Under the pieces are notes generated by a model. That model was not told the DNA's origin. It saw nothing but the letters and a program-made list of their open reading frames with translations, and ran no database searches. Source: Affinundibacterium macrobrachii (GTDB lineage: Bacteria > Pseudomonadota > Gammaproteobacteria > Burkholderiales > Burkholderiaceae_D). Taken from it: a stretch of 64,000 nt of DNA. The stretch spans positions 703,756-767,755 of the forward strand of contig NZ_BMYT01000002.1 of NCBI RefSeq assembly GCF_014652415.1. The letters are read 5' to 3'. Position numbers and translations under genes: made by a program. This document shows, piece after piece, positions 27,649 through 36,516 of the stretch (the first letter of the stretch is position 1; every line of letters starts with the position of its first letter).

Positions 27649-30039
27649 GTGTTTTCATTTTCTTTATCCACTGCTTGTCTGCGATTGTTCCAAGTGATGC
27701 GTTGGTGCCGTTCTCATCCCTGGCGCGCGAGTTTTGCGCTTGTCTTGTCGACCTTACTGCTGTTGGATCAAATTTTCCCGCCGCCGATTCCGCGTGAGGA
27801 ACCCGGCATGGTTGTGGTGGCGCGTGATGGTAGCCCTTTACGCGCTTGGCCCGATGCCGATGGCGTGTGGCGCTTTCCTGTTACGCCCGACAAGGTGTCA
27901 GCCAAATATCTGGATGCCTTATTGACCTATGAAGATCGCTGGTTTTATTGGCATCCGGGAGTAAATCCCTTAGCGCTGACGCGTGCTGCTTGGCAATGGC
28001 TAAGACACGGTGAAATTGTGTCAGGTGGATCTACCTTAAGTATGCAAGTAGCGCGTGCCTTGGAGCCGGTGCCACGTAGCTTATCTGGCAAACTCAAACA
28101 GATTGCACGTGCTTTGCAATTAGAAATGCGCTTGTCTAAACGCGAAATTCTCACGCTGTATTTGAATCATGCCCCAATGGGGGGGATTGTCGAAGGCGTG
28201 GAGATGGCGAGTCGCAGTTATTTGGGTAAGAGCGCGCATCAACTCTCTGCAGCAGAAGCTGCTTTGCTAGTCGTGTTACCGCAAGCACCATCGCGTTTGC
28301 GGCCTGATCGTCATCCAGCACGAGCGCAGTTATATCGCGACAAAGTATTAAAGCGGATGGCGCAATTGCGGCATTGGACACAAGCTGAAGTCGATGACGC
28401 TTTGATCGAAAAAGTGGGAGCGAATCCGCCGCGTTTAGCATGGTTAGCGCCATTGGCGGCAGAACGATTACGGCAATCAGTAACGCGTCAGAAATTAAAA
28501 AACACTACTACAAGTGGTGCTCAGACTATCGTGCAATCGACTTTGGATAGGGAAGTCCAAACCTTGCTAGAACGTATGCTGGCAGACAAAGTGAATCAAC
28601 TACCGCGCTTTGTGTCGATGGCTGCTATGGTGATGGATAGTAAAACGATGGAAGTGTTAGGCTACGCTGGTTCCGCTGATTTCGCTGATGAGCGTCGGTT
28701 TAATCATGTGGATATGGTGCGAGGAATTCGATCACCTGGCTCTACCTTAAAACCATTTCTATATGCAATGGCCTTAGATGATGGTTTGGTTCATTCCGAG
28801 AGTTTATTGGCTGACACGCCGCAATCCTTTAGTGGCTATGATCCGGGCAATTTTCAAGCTAGTTTTTCTGGCCCCGTGAGTGTGTCAGAAGCCTTGCAAA
28901 AATCCTTGAATGTGCCTGCAGTGGATTTGCTTGATCGAATAGGCGCGAGTCGCTTTACTGCGCGATTGTCGAGTGCTGGGTTACGTTTGCGTTTGCCGAA
29001 TGATGCCTCGCCCAATCTGAGTGTCATCTTAGGTGGCGCTGGCACCAGCTTAGAAGAATTGGTAGGCGCATATCGTTCATTGGCGATGGCGGGTATGGCA
29101 GGCGCACCGCGTATTACCCCCGATGCGCCTGTACGCGAGGCTCGTATGATGAGCGCGGGTGCGGCATTTATTATTCGCAATATTCTAGAAACCGGTGGAC
29201 ATCCAGACCAACCCTTTGTCGAGGATGGCCCAAGCAGCCCACGTTTGGCGTGGAAAACCGGTACTAGCTATGGTTTCCGTGATGCGTGGGCAGTTGGTGT
29301 TAGTGGCTCTTACACCTTAGGTGTGTGGGTTGGTCGCCCCGATGGTACGCCCAATCCCGGATTCTTTGGCGCGAATATCGCTGCGCCCTTACTACAACAG
29401 ATTGCGCTTGCTTTGCCACGCAGTCACGATTATTTGCGCACACAACCCGTCGAGGTCGGCAGTGCTCAGATTTGCTGGCCCTTAGGAACCGCAATTGATA
29501 AAACAGCGCCAGAACATTGTCATGTGAAACGTAGTGCTTGGATTTTAAAAAATACGATTCCGCCGACTTTGCCAGATCGCTTGCGTGCACGCGGATTACT
29601 TGAAACGATTTGGATTGATCCCAAGACGCAATTACGCACCTTGCCAGCTTGCGATGCGCAAGCACGCCAAAAAGAGGTGGCGCGTTGGCCTGCTTTGTTA
29701 GAAGCGTGGCTGACGCCACAGCGACAACAAGAATTGGGTGTCTCCGCTTGGTCTGCAGATTGCCTACAAGCTGGTGTAGCCGGTGGTATCAAATTAATGG
29801 GACTCAATAGTGGTAGCCGCTTGCGTGCGACACCAGGAAAATCTAGCGTATTAGTTACGCTAGACGCGGTTGGTGGAAGTGGTCGACACTATTGGTTATT
29901 AGACGGCCAACAAACTGAAAACGCGAACGGGAAAAAACGTCAAAGTTTTACGATAGATAGCCCTGGCGCGCATCACATCACGGTGATTGATTCACTTGGC
30001 CATGTTGATAGCGTACGATTTACGCTCGACAAAAAATAA
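27649..30039 (+). CDS. pbpC: Penicillin-binding protein 1C (bifunctional glycosyltransferase/transpeptidase-like)
   Basis: A 796-residue class A PBP. A membrane anchor (about residues 25-43) precedes a GT51 glycosyltransferase domain with catalytic Glu95 in YEDRWFYWHPGVNP and SGGSTLSMQVAR. The transpeptidase domain has SPGSTLKPF (Ser365, Lys368), an SLN motif (KSLNVPAVDLL) and KTGTS. A C-terminal BiPBP_C beta domain (about 705-796) is typical of PBP1C. It polymerises peptidoglycan on the periplasmic side; E. coli PBP1C has glycosyltransferase activity and an uncertain transpeptidase role. The start is GTG, with CGGAG about 11 bases upstream. No alpha-2-macroglobulin gene (yfhM), its frequent partner, is adjacent. 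Confidence 0.94.
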   Translation: MFSFSLSTACLRLFQVMRWCRSHPWRASFALVLSTLLLLDQIFPPPIPREEPGMVVVARDGSPLRAWPDADGVWRFPVTPDKVSAKYLDALLTYEDRWFYWHPGVNPLALTRAAWQWLRHGEIVSGGSTLSMQVARALEPVPRSLSGKLKQIARALQLEMRLSKREILTLYLNHAPMGGIVEGVEMASRSYLGKSAHQLSAAEAALLVVLPQAPSRLRPDRHPARAQLYRDKVLKRMAQLRHWTQAEVDDALIEKVGANPPRLAWLAPLAAERLRQSVTRQKLKNTTTSGAQTIVQSTLDREVQTLLERMLADKVNQLPRFVSMAAMVMDSKTMEVLGYAGSADFADERRFNHVDMVRGIRSPGSTLKPFLYAMALDDGLVHSESLLADTPQSFSGYDPGNFQASFSGPVSVSEALQKSLNVPAVDLLDRIGASRFTARLSSAGLRLRLPNDASPNLSVILGGAGTSLEELVGAYRSLAMAGMAGAPRITPDAPVREARMMSAGAAFIIRNILETGGHPDQPFVEDGPSSPRLAWKTGTSYGFRDAWAVGVSGSYTLGVWVGRPDGTPNPGFFGANIAAPLLQQIALALPRSHDYLRTQPVEVGSAQICWPLGTAIDKTAPEHCHVKRSAWILKNTIPPTLPDRLRARGLLETIWIDPKTQLRTLPACDAQARQKEVARWPALLEAWLTPQRQQELGVSAWSADCLQAGVAGGIKLMGLNSGSRLRATPGKSSVLVTLDAVGGSGRHYWLLDGQQTENANGKKRQSFTIDSPGAHHITVIDSLGHVDSVRFTLDKK

Positions 30040-30108
30040 GTTGTGGCGCATTCATTAAGCTAAGACTAAGCAAAAATTCAGCAAAGATTCAGCAAGGTCG
30101 TGGAATTG

Positions 30109-30681
30109 CTAAGCGACTTTGCGAATGCTCGTTCCCAATTTCTCCGAGAGTACGACGAGGTAATGGGTTTGTGTTTTTAACGAGAAACCTGCCGAGTAGG
30201 GATTCATAAAGCCATGCTTACTACCGATGGCGATTTCGGCATGATAGCCATGTTCGCGTAATTGCTTGACTAGCTGAGCAGGTTTAAAGGCGTTTTCATG
30301 TTCCGCAAAAACAAAGTGCACATTGGCATTCGTTTGAATGTCTAAATGATCACGAATTCTCGAACCATAAAATAAAGTAACGCTCTCTAACTGTTTTGCC
30401 TGCGCTGCTTCCGCCAGCCACCAAGCACTAGCACCCGCGCTAAAGGCGATCACATGTTGTATCCCCGTTCGTCCAATTAATGCCTGTTTCAGTTTATTCG
30501 CATAGGCTTGCACACCGCCTTGGGCTAAAAATGCTTGATAAGCGCGTTGTTCATTATCGACGCAAAAACCATCCTCAAATGGTGAAACGATCAGGCAAGG
30601 TAATCCGAGATGGCGCTGTAAGCTAGCGATGGCGGGGGTGTTACCGAAAATGTCAGTAACAATTAAAACAGAAGCGGTCAT
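30109..30681 (-). CDS. Dienelactone hydrolase-like protein with an altered nucleophile motif
   Basis: A 190-residue protein from ATG 30681 (MTASVLIVTDIFGNTPAI); a TTG 13 codons upstream is less likely. The order of elements, a VTDIFG strand, an elbow-like VIAFSAGASAWWL and a late SKHGFMNPY, resembles the dienelactone hydrolase branch of alpha/beta hydrolases, whose histidine motif is GHGF. The usual G-x-S/C-x-G is A-F-S-A-G here, so the nucleophile glycine is lost and activity is uncertain. No signal peptide. It converges with pbpC. Confidence 0.7.
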   Translation of the reverse strand: MTASVLIVTDIFGNTPAIASLQRHLGLPCLIVSPFEDGFCVDNEQRAYQAFLAQGGVQAYANKLKQALIGRTGIQHVIAFSAGASAWWLAEAAQAKQLESVTLFYGSRIRDHLDIQTNANVHFVFAEHENAFKPAQLVKQLREHGYHAEIAIGSKHGFMNPYSAGFSLKTQTHYLVVLSEKLGTSIRKVA

Positions 30682-31058
30682 GGTGTTGAAGCAAGGTTGA
30701 AGCTGCGCATACGCTATCAATCTGATAAGCGAAGCGAAAAAAGAGCGCGAAGCTTATCGGGTTGGCGTCATGAATGCAAGTTGAATCGTCGAAACAGCGA
30801 TGCCGCTGGCTTAATTGGGTGTTGATTCGGCGTGAAATCCGTTTGATTAACGCGCTTGGTATCGTGCGGGGCAGCTTATTAGCGATCTTGTTACTGCCGT
30901 TCATCCATCAAAAATTGGATTTCGTCACAAGTCCATCACCGAGCTTGATAGTTTGCGTTGTAATACCGACTTTGACAGTGTAAATATTGACGATTAGAAA
31001 TTGGCAAAGTTTTCAATATTCCATATCCAATACTCAATAGATAGGTGAAGGTAGGCAA
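30682..31058. other. Intergenic region, 377 bp
   Basis: No supported gene. It contains an inverted repeat GATAAGC (30724-30730) / GCTTATC (30752-30758) with an internal direct repeat GCGAAGC. A 69-codon open frame at 30774-30983 lacks a start signal and family character. The last 30 bases hold a GAAGG-type ribosome binding site for the next gene. Confidence 0.45.
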
Positions 31059-31553
31059 ATGATGAAAGTGGACTTTTATATTGCAGCGCTATGTTTGATC
31101 AGTTTGGTACCGGTAACGGCATTAGCACAGACAACTGCGCCAAAGTCAGGCGTGAATGGACTAGCAAATGGCTCAGCAAATGGAATAAGCGCAAGCGAAA
31201 GCCTGAACTTGATACAGCGACATGCGCAAGCACAAGCCAATTTCGATCAAAAAACTTTAGAGGCGATCACGCATACCCAATATCTTGAAGTATCGCCAGC
31301 GGGTGAAGTGGACGAACGTGCCAAGATGTTGAGCTTTTACGCGTTAGAAAATAAAAAGCAAGTGCCTCTAGTTGAAGTATTAGAACCAATCGCACGCGAG
31401 ATTGGTGACAGCAAATTAATGATCGTGAAATTGCGCTACAAGATGCAGGCGGGAGAACAAGTCAGACAATTCTCTATCCGTGCAAGCTACATGCTGTGTA
31501 AAGAGAAGTCGGAATGGAAAGTTTGTTCGGCGCAGTATACGGGGATTCGATAG
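31059..31553 (+). CDS. Exported NTF2-like (SnoaL/DUF4440-type) small protein
   Basis: A 164-residue protein with a cleavable signal peptide (MMKVDFYIAALCLISLVPVTALAQ) and a Ser/Gly/Asn linker. An alpha+beta domain (about 42-164) follows the NTF2-like order: a helix with repeated QAQANFDQKTLEAI, a strand YLEVSPAGEV, then MIVKLRYKMQ and WKVCSAQYTGIR. Two cysteines (CKE...VCS) near the C-terminus could pair in the periplasm. Such domains bind small ligands or serve as scaffolds; no catalytic residues can be assigned. It converges with the small membrane protein gene at 31653. Confidence 0.7.
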   Translation: MMKVDFYIAALCLISLVPVTALAQTTAPKSGVNGLANGSANGISASESLNLIQRHAQAQANFDQKTLEAITHTQYLEVSPAGEVDERAKMLSFYALENKKQVPLVEVLEPIAREIGDSKLMIVKLRYKMQAGEQVRQFSIRASYMLCKEKSEWKVCSAQYTGIR

Positions 31554-31601
31554 GGTGTCTTTAATCGGATATGGTGAGTGCACCGTGGCGAACGCAGCAT
31601 T

Positions 31602-31629
31602 AAAATAAGGCGCAAGTGGCTGCGCCTTA
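31602..31629 (-). terminator. Terminator hairpin between convergent genes
   Basis: TAAGGCGCA (31606-31614) and TGCGCCTTA (31621-31629) form a perfect 9-bp stem with a 6-base loop. On the minus strand a TTTTA tail follows, so it best serves the gene at 31653-31946; it may also stop transcripts from the plus-strand gene. Confidence 0.7.
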
Positions 31630-31652
31630 ACAAATTGAATACACGCTTCAAT

Positions 31653-31946
31653 TCAATGCGATGTGCCTCGATTATTTTGTGCCTTAAGCCCGTCTGGATC
31701 GCTTTTAAACCATAGCCATTGCGTATCAATAGCGCCCGCATTGAGTAGAAATTGATTGACGACAAATTTAAGCCACATGGACAAAAGAATAGCGACAGAG
31801 AAGATTGCTGTACCGCCTAAAACATAAGTCAAGCTCACCCACATTGAAGTGCTAGGCGCAAGATCCTTAGCTGCCAAGACGACTACGATGCCAATAGTAA
31901 AATTGGCGAGAATTAGTTTTGATATAAAAACTGAGCGTCTTTTCAT
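31653..31946 (-). CDS. Small two-helix membrane protein of unknown function
   Basis: A 97-residue protein beginning MKRRSVFISKL, with two transmembrane segments (about residues 8-27 and 37-59) and a polar C-terminal tail containing WLWFKSDPDGLKAQ. The start at 31946 is preceded by AAGGAAAA at good spacing; a longer frame to 32012 has no such signal. I do not recognise the family. Confidence 0.6.
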   Translation of the reverse strand: MKRRSVFISKLILANFTIGIVVVLAAKDLAPSTSMWVSLTYVLGGTAIFSVAILLSMWLKFVVNQFLLNAGAIDTQWLWFKSDPDGLKAQNNRGTSH

Positions 31947-32330
31947 GTTTTGTTTTCCTTTGTTAAGTGAAGCATTTTTTCGTGAGGTAATGAAGGGACG
32001 TCCAGACTTCAACCCTAGCTCATAGCACTATCTAATTTTACAAATAGAAAAGATACTCGAGAATTAAAATAAAAACAATTTGTTTCTTTCCGTTCGTAAG
32101 CCTCAAGGATGCCGTTGATCAAAATTAAAATTACTCGATTAGATGAGCTTCATCTCTGAGGAGATCACTAGTTCTAGTCTTGCTAATTTCAAATCTGAAG
32201 ATGAAAAAGCGGCTCGGTAATTGATACGCCATCTTATCTATACGTTTGAATTCGAGACCAAGAAAACAACTATAATCGCGACTCTCGTTTCAGCGCGTAG
32301 TAGTTTTTACTAAAAATCATCCGGGTAGTT
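31947..32330. promoter_or_regulatory. Divergent intergenic region with a sigma-70-like promoter for the FKBP gene
   Basis: A perfect -10 hexamer TATAAT (32271-32276) lies 54 bp before the FKBP start, with a -35-like TTGAAT (32246-32251) at a rather long 19-bp spacing. The rest of the 384 bp is A/T-rich with no gene seen. Confidence 0.55.
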
Positions 32331-32813
32331 ATGTATTTTCAATTTTCTCGTTTCATTTCCAAGATCTCCGCTTCGAGTTTGATTCTACGTTTGAGCTTAG
32401 GTCTAAGCTCAGTTCTAATTTTAAGCGCATGCAATCGTCCGTCGGAAGTGGTTGATCCAGCAAATTCTGTCGCTGCTATGCAGAGTACTGATTTGATTGT
32501 TGGCACCGGTGTTGCTGCTGAGTCGGGTAAGCAGGTGACCGTGCATTACACTGGTTGGTTGTATGACGCAAAGGCGCCGGGGCAACGTGGTCAGCAGTTT
32601 GATAGCTCAGTCACACGCGGTACGCCTTTTAGTTTTCAACTTGGTGATGGTCAAGTTATTAAAGGTTGGGATCAGGGCGTGCTCGGAATGAAAGTGGGAG
32701 GGCATCGCAATTTGATTATCCCTTCTGATCTTGCGTATGGTCCGCGTGGTCGTGGTCCGATTCCTCCTGCTGCGACTTTGGTGTTCGACATTCAATTGAT
32801 CGCAGTGAACTAG
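32331..32813 (+). CDS. FKBP-type peptidyl-prolyl cis-trans isomerase, lipoprotein
   Basis: A 160-residue protein with a long N-terminal hydrophobic signal ending in lipobox ILSAC (Cys34), so it is probably anchored in the membrane facing the periplasm. A single FKBP domain (about 60-159) has all usual landmarks: VTVHYTGWLYD, GQQFDSS, PFSFQLGDGQVIKGWDQG, GMKVGGHRNLIIPSDLAYG and IPPAATLVFDIQLI. It would speed proline isomerisation during folding of exported proteins. Close relatives are SlyD-unlike, Mip/FkpA-like short FKBPs without the dimerisation domain. Confidence 0.92.
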   Translation: MYFQFSRFISKISASSLILRLSLGLSSVLILSACNRPSEVVDPANSVAAMQSTDLIVGTGVAAESGKQVTVHYTGWLYDAKAPGQRGQQFDSSVTRGTPFSFQLGDGQVIKGWDQGVLGMKVGGHRNLIIPSDLAYGPRGRGPIPPAATLVFDIQLIAVN

Positions 32814-32928
32814 GCGCGGTATTTTGTATCCAAGCAGTGTTTGAGATTGCATCGTGCGGTGCAGATGAATCGTGGCAATTGATGAGGATTTACGCAATAT
32901 TGAATGTAGCTTATATAGAAAGTTTCAT

Positions 32929-34140
32929 ATGTCAAAAATGAATAAGATAGCCATCGCCTTGGCGCTGAGTTTTAGCGCACCCGCAATTTTTGCTGCTGAA
33001 GTGGGAATTGCATCGTTTAATTTGGCGTGGATGGGAAGCAAAGACGACTTCAAAAAACATCTCGAAGTTTGTTCTGCGCCGCAAGTGAATTGGTGTGAAA
33101 CCCGCGCCAGAACCATGCGCGATGCGCAGGCACCAACAGCAGAAGAGATTGAGCGCGCCAAGCAATGTCAGGCGAATTTTGAAACGGCTGCTGGCGGTGC
33201 TGAAAAGAGTATGCTGGTTGCACCGTGTAACGCTTATCGTCTCAACAGTAATAATTGGCAAAACGCGCATGAGTGGTATGCGCAAAAAGTGAATGGCTTG
33301 GCTGCGACTATCGATAAATTGGTGGTGGACGAGAAGATCTCGATTTTTGCATTTCAAGAAGTCAGCAATCGCGCTGCTATCCAAGATATTTTAGGCAAGC
33401 ATGCGGCTGATTTTGACTCATGTGTAGCGGAACACAACGCATTTCAAACGGTCGGTTTTGCTTGGAAAAAATCCTTAAGCAAAAAGCCTGTCGTTTGCAA
33501 AAACGAAGATGCCTTGGCTATCAAAGAAAAAGCCGATGATGCAAAAGGGATTCGACGTTTGCGCCCTGGTGTGGAATTGAATTTAACGATTGCAGGAAAA
33601 CCACTGAGTCTTTTAAACGTGCATTTGAAATCCTCATGCGCAAATTTAGTAAAAACGGATCGATATCCCGCACGCGAATTAACCGATAACGATGCCGCCT
33701 GCAAAGTATTAAATCGCCAAATCGCACCACTAGAAAACTGGATAGAAACGGTTGCGGCAAAGACGCCGATGTTTATCGTGTTAGGCGACTTTAACCGTCG
33801 TATTGACGAAGAAGCCGCAGCGAATATTCCTGCCAAAGACGTGCGTCTTGATGGTTCTGATCCTGCTAGTCCAAATCGTACAGGCGCAACCGGAGAAGTG
33901 ACATCACGCGTGATGTGGCAAGAGATTTCGGACGGTGCGCCGAGCTTAGTACAAATCCCGTTGGCAGAAGGATCTGCTTGCAAAGGATTTGTCGGCTTAG
34001 ATCATATTTTGTTTAGTCCGGCATTACATGCCAAGCAAACGCTGGGATTCAATTCTATTAAATTACCAGTGGTGCAAGAAGCAGGGCAGAAGATCATTTC
34101 CAGCGATCATTGCCCGCGCATCGTGAAGATGAAAATCTAA
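32929..34140 (+). CDS. Exported endonuclease/exonuclease/phosphatase-family protein
   Basis: A 403-residue protein with a signal peptide (MNKIAIALALSFSAPAIFA) and an EEP-fold domain. The fold's active-site motifs are present in order: IASFNLAWMG, FAFQEVSN (metal Glu), NVHLKSSC, FIVLGDFNRRID (Asp/Asn) and SSDHCPR (catalytic His). EEP enzymes cut phosphodiesters in nucleic acids or phospholipids, and an exported one could be a nuclease or a sphingomyelinase/phosphodiesterase; I cannot decide. Several cysteines in the first 100 mature residues suggest disulfides. ATG 32929 and ATG 32938 are both possible starts. Confidence 0.87.
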   Translation: MSKMNKIAIALALSFSAPAIFAAEVGIASFNLAWMGSKDDFKKHLEVCSAPQVNWCETRARTMRDAQAPTAEEIERAKQCQANFETAAGGAEKSMLVAPCNAYRLNSNNWQNAHEWYAQKVNGLAATIDKLVVDEKISIFAFQEVSNRAAIQDILGKHAADFDSCVAEHNAFQTVGFAWKKSLSKKPVVCKNEDALAIKEKADDAKGIRRLRPGVELNLTIAGKPLSLLNVHLKSSCANLVKTDRYPARELTDNDAACKVLNRQIAPLENWIETVAAKTPMFIVLGDFNRRIDEEAAANIPAKDVRLDGSDPASPNRTGATGEVTSRVMWQEISDGAPSLVQIPLAEGSACKGFVGLDHILFSPALHAKQTLGFNSIKLPVVQEAGQKIISSDHCPRIVKMKI

Positions 34141-34160
34141 GTAGATTGATTGGGGGGCGA

Positions 34161-34904
34161 TTAGTTTTTTCTTAGCTTAGAAAAACTGATCGGCTCCCAT
34201 GGTCGCATCGCCATCAATACACCAATGCCGTGTCGTTTCTTCAAAGGCGATTGCAAGCTCTCGGCATGTAATTCCGCAAATTTGCGTTTTAGATGACGTA
34301 ATTCGGTTTGAAATTTACTCGCCGCTGCCTCCGTCAACATGCCATGTGTGAAGGTGAAGTTTTCCATCTCATGATGAAAGCGTGAGTTGAGAAAATCTGG
34401 CATGCCTTGTTGCCGGAAATAATCACGAATCGGACCACCCGGTATCCAATCAAAATCGCGGCTGATATTTAAGCGAATCCGATTGCCAGGCAGCAAACTA
34501 ATCAATTTCAATTGATCGAGTTTGAGTAGATGCCGCAGACATTCGGTTTCTGATAAGCGGTAGGTGGCGAGAATATCCGCCATACTCCAATGATTGACAG
34601 CGCACACAGCGACCATCAGCAATACGCTATCAGACACGAGTTCAGTTTCTTGGGCTGTGCTTAAGGTGCTTAATTTCTCGTGACTGAGACTTGCCTCCTG
34701 GGTTAGCTCAGCCAAACTAAATCCCAAAAAGTGACTGATTTCGACAATCCTATCGAGTGTGATTGGCGCCTCACTACTCTCACTAAACATGCGCTTGATA
34801 CTTGCTTCAGATAATTGTAAGGCTTCGGCAACATCACGGTAGGTTTTGGCCTGTTGCTTCAATTGATACTTAATCGTGTTGAGTAATTGTTTAATTTCAG
34901 TCAT
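34161..34904 (-). CDS. XRE-like helix-turn-helix transcriptional regulator
   Basis: A 247-residue protein. Residues about 8-68 form a Cro/CI-type helix-turn-helix (KTYRDVAEALQLSEASIKRMFSE, then ITLDRIVEISHFLGFSLAEL). The remainder contains a helical domain and a winged-helix-like segment (MADILATYRLSETECLRHLLKLDQLKLISLLPGNRIRL). This layout is seen in proteobacterial single-component regulators of unknown ligand. It converges with the EEP gene and is divergent from the CREST-like gene. Confidence 0.82.
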   Translation of the reverse strand: MTEIKQLLNTIKYQLKQQAKTYRDVAEALQLSEASIKRMFSESSEAPITLDRIVEISHFLGFSLAELTQEASLSHEKLSTLSTAQETELVSDSVLLMVAVCAVNHWSMADILATYRLSETECLRHLLKLDQLKLISLLPGNRIRLNISRDFDWIPGGPIRDYFRQQGMPDFLNSRFHHEMENFTFTHGMLTEAAASKFQTELRHLKRKFAELHAESLQSPLKKRHGIGVLMAMRPWEPISFSKLRKN

Positions 34905-35246
34905 AGCGTGTTGAGACGGAGTCGTAGTCGAGATAGCGTTTGTGTTTTTTCGATTAGATACTGAAGAAAGCTGGCAATCAAATCTCTAAAAAATGGCTAT
35001 ATTTATTCCTGCATTCCTTATTGCTGCAATTACCCTGTGATGGAATGTGCCGAATTTGAATGAGGCTTACTTTACCATGATGTATCTCGCTTGAATATGT
35101 TGAATCACGATCCGCTCAGGGTAGCGTGATTTGCGACGAATCTTTTGTGATTACTACACTTTGTCATTGATGTTTTGAATTTCGATCAGTTCTTGCGATG
35201 CTGCGCATCTCTATTCCTTCTAAACATTTCTGAGTACAGGTGCGCG
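34905..35246. other. Divergent intergenic region, 342 bp
   Basis: No gene seen. It must contain promoters for the regulator and for the membrane protein at 35247. A short inverted repeat AATCACG (35103-35109) / CGTGATT (35125-35131) is the only structure noted and could be an operator of the neighbouring regulator. Confidence 0.4.
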
Positions 35247-36068
35247 ATGAATAAGCAGTGGCGAATATTACCAACGATTTTAGTGACGATATGCGTGTTG
35301 GCTATGCTGATGCATGGTGTGATTTTGCAATACGAGGATTACCATCAATTTGCTGACACGCGGCGGTATTTTGCGATTCCAAATACGATGGATGTGCTGA
35401 GTAATATGGCATTTGGATTGACGGGACTAGTGGGATTACTTGCTACCTACGTACTCTTTCGAAAATCAAATCGGCAGGTGCAACATGTAAGTCAAACTTC
35501 GGCAAATTCAAAGACGCATACTCATCGTTGGCAAGTGAAGGACTTCGCCTATCTGATATTTTTATTGTCAATTCTGATGACTTGCTTTGGCTCTGCTTAT
35601 TATCATTGGGCTCCCGATGATGGTCGTCTATTTTGGGATCGTCTACCGATTGCATTGGCTTGCGCCAGTTTGATGGCAGCGGTGCGGATAGAGGTGCTGC
35701 AGACACTAGAGACGCAAAAAAATCGCCCGCCGATTTTTGCGATTGCTCATGTATTCATTATGCTGTTGTTTGCTATGTTCTCTGTGTTGTGGTGGCAGTA
35801 CACTGGCGATTTACGACCGTATCTGGGATTGCAGCTTTTGGCAATTTTGTTGATTCCTGTGTGGCAGCATCTTTATCCAACGGCTCGTAGAACGCGATGG
35901 GTTTTTTTGTGCGCTGTGTGTTTATATGTGTGCGCAAAAGCGACTGAAATCTTTGATGCCGAGATTTTGTATCTTACTGGGTTTATTAGCGGTCATACGA
36001 TAAAGCATTTGCTAGCAAGTGCGGCTGCTGGATTAATTTGTTGGAATTGGCTGCGTGCGAAATTTTAA
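35247..36068 (+). CDS. Ceramidase-like (CREST superfamily) integral membrane protein
   Basis: A 273-residue protein with about seven transmembrane helices, starting at ATG 35247 (MNKQWRILPTILV); an upstream in-frame start adds a stretch without signal. It carries the polar signature expected of the CREST superfamily (alkaline ceramidase, PAQR, Per1-like hydrolases): GSAYYHWAPDDGRLFWDRLP, with Ser, His and Asp in adjacent helices, and late SGHTIKHLLA with an HxxxH pair. These residues bind zinc in alkaline ceramidases. Amide or ester hydrolysis in the membrane is therefore possible, but bacterial members are largely uncharacterised. Confidence 0.78.
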   Translation: MNKQWRILPTILVTICVLAMLMHGVILQYEDYHQFADTRRYFAIPNTMDVLSNMAFGLTGLVGLLATYVLFRKSNRQVQHVSQTSANSKTHTHRWQVKDFAYLIFLLSILMTCFGSAYYHWAPDDGRLFWDRLPIALACASLMAAVRIEVLQTLETQKNRPPIFAIAHVFIMLLFAMFSVLWWQYTGDLRPYLGLQLLAILLIPVWQHLYPTARRTRWVFLCAVCLYVCAKATEIFDAEILYLTGFISGHTIKHLLASAAAGLICWNWLRAKF

Positions 36069-36240
36069 GCCTCGCTAGCAGGTGTCGTAATCCGAGGATG
36101 GTCGTATTGCGCGATGAGGTAGCAAAAAATGCTACTTGTCGTAGCGATATATCGTACTTTTTAGATAGCTAAATTGAATCTGCAACTTGCTGAGGGCTTC
36201 GTGTTCAAATGGCGCATCTCTGGCCTTTTGAATTGGTTCT

Positions 36241-36504
36241 ATGTCCCATTATCGAGTCCTGCCACCTGTGTTAGATGCATCACGAGAAGCAAGTGCAAAA
36301 TATTCTGCAATGTATAGTTTAAGTACGCAAGAGGAACTTCGGCAACAAGTGCTGCGTGCAGCAAAGGTGCAGGCAGAAATTCAAGGAAGTGCATCGACTA
36401 AATTGCCGATACGATCTCGCATTAAGTCGCTGCAATCTTATTTCCTACCATCCTTGCTGGTTGCTGCAACGCTTGTTACCTTGAGTATTTACTTGTTTGT
36501 TTAG
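36241..36504 (+). CDS. Small protein with a C-terminal transmembrane segment, unknown
   Basis: An 87-residue frame with a hydrophilic N-terminal helix-rich region (STQEELRQQVLRAAKVQAEIQG) and a single C-terminal hydrophobic helix (FLPSLLVAATLVTLSIYLF), a tail-anchored layout. The ribosome binding site is poor. Codon use looks like that of its neighbours. It converges closely with the EamA gene. Real but unconfirmed. Confidence 0.45.
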   Translation: MSHYRVLPPVLDASREASAKYSAMYSLSTQEELRQQVLRAAKVQAEIQGSASTKLPIRSRIKSLQSYFLPSLLVAATLVTLSIYLFV

Positions 36505-36516
36505 ATCACAGACGTT

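Noticed and set aside
30774..30983. 69-codon frame with a hydrophobic stretch
   Set aside because: No initiation signal and no homology recognised; likely chance in a 377-bp gap.
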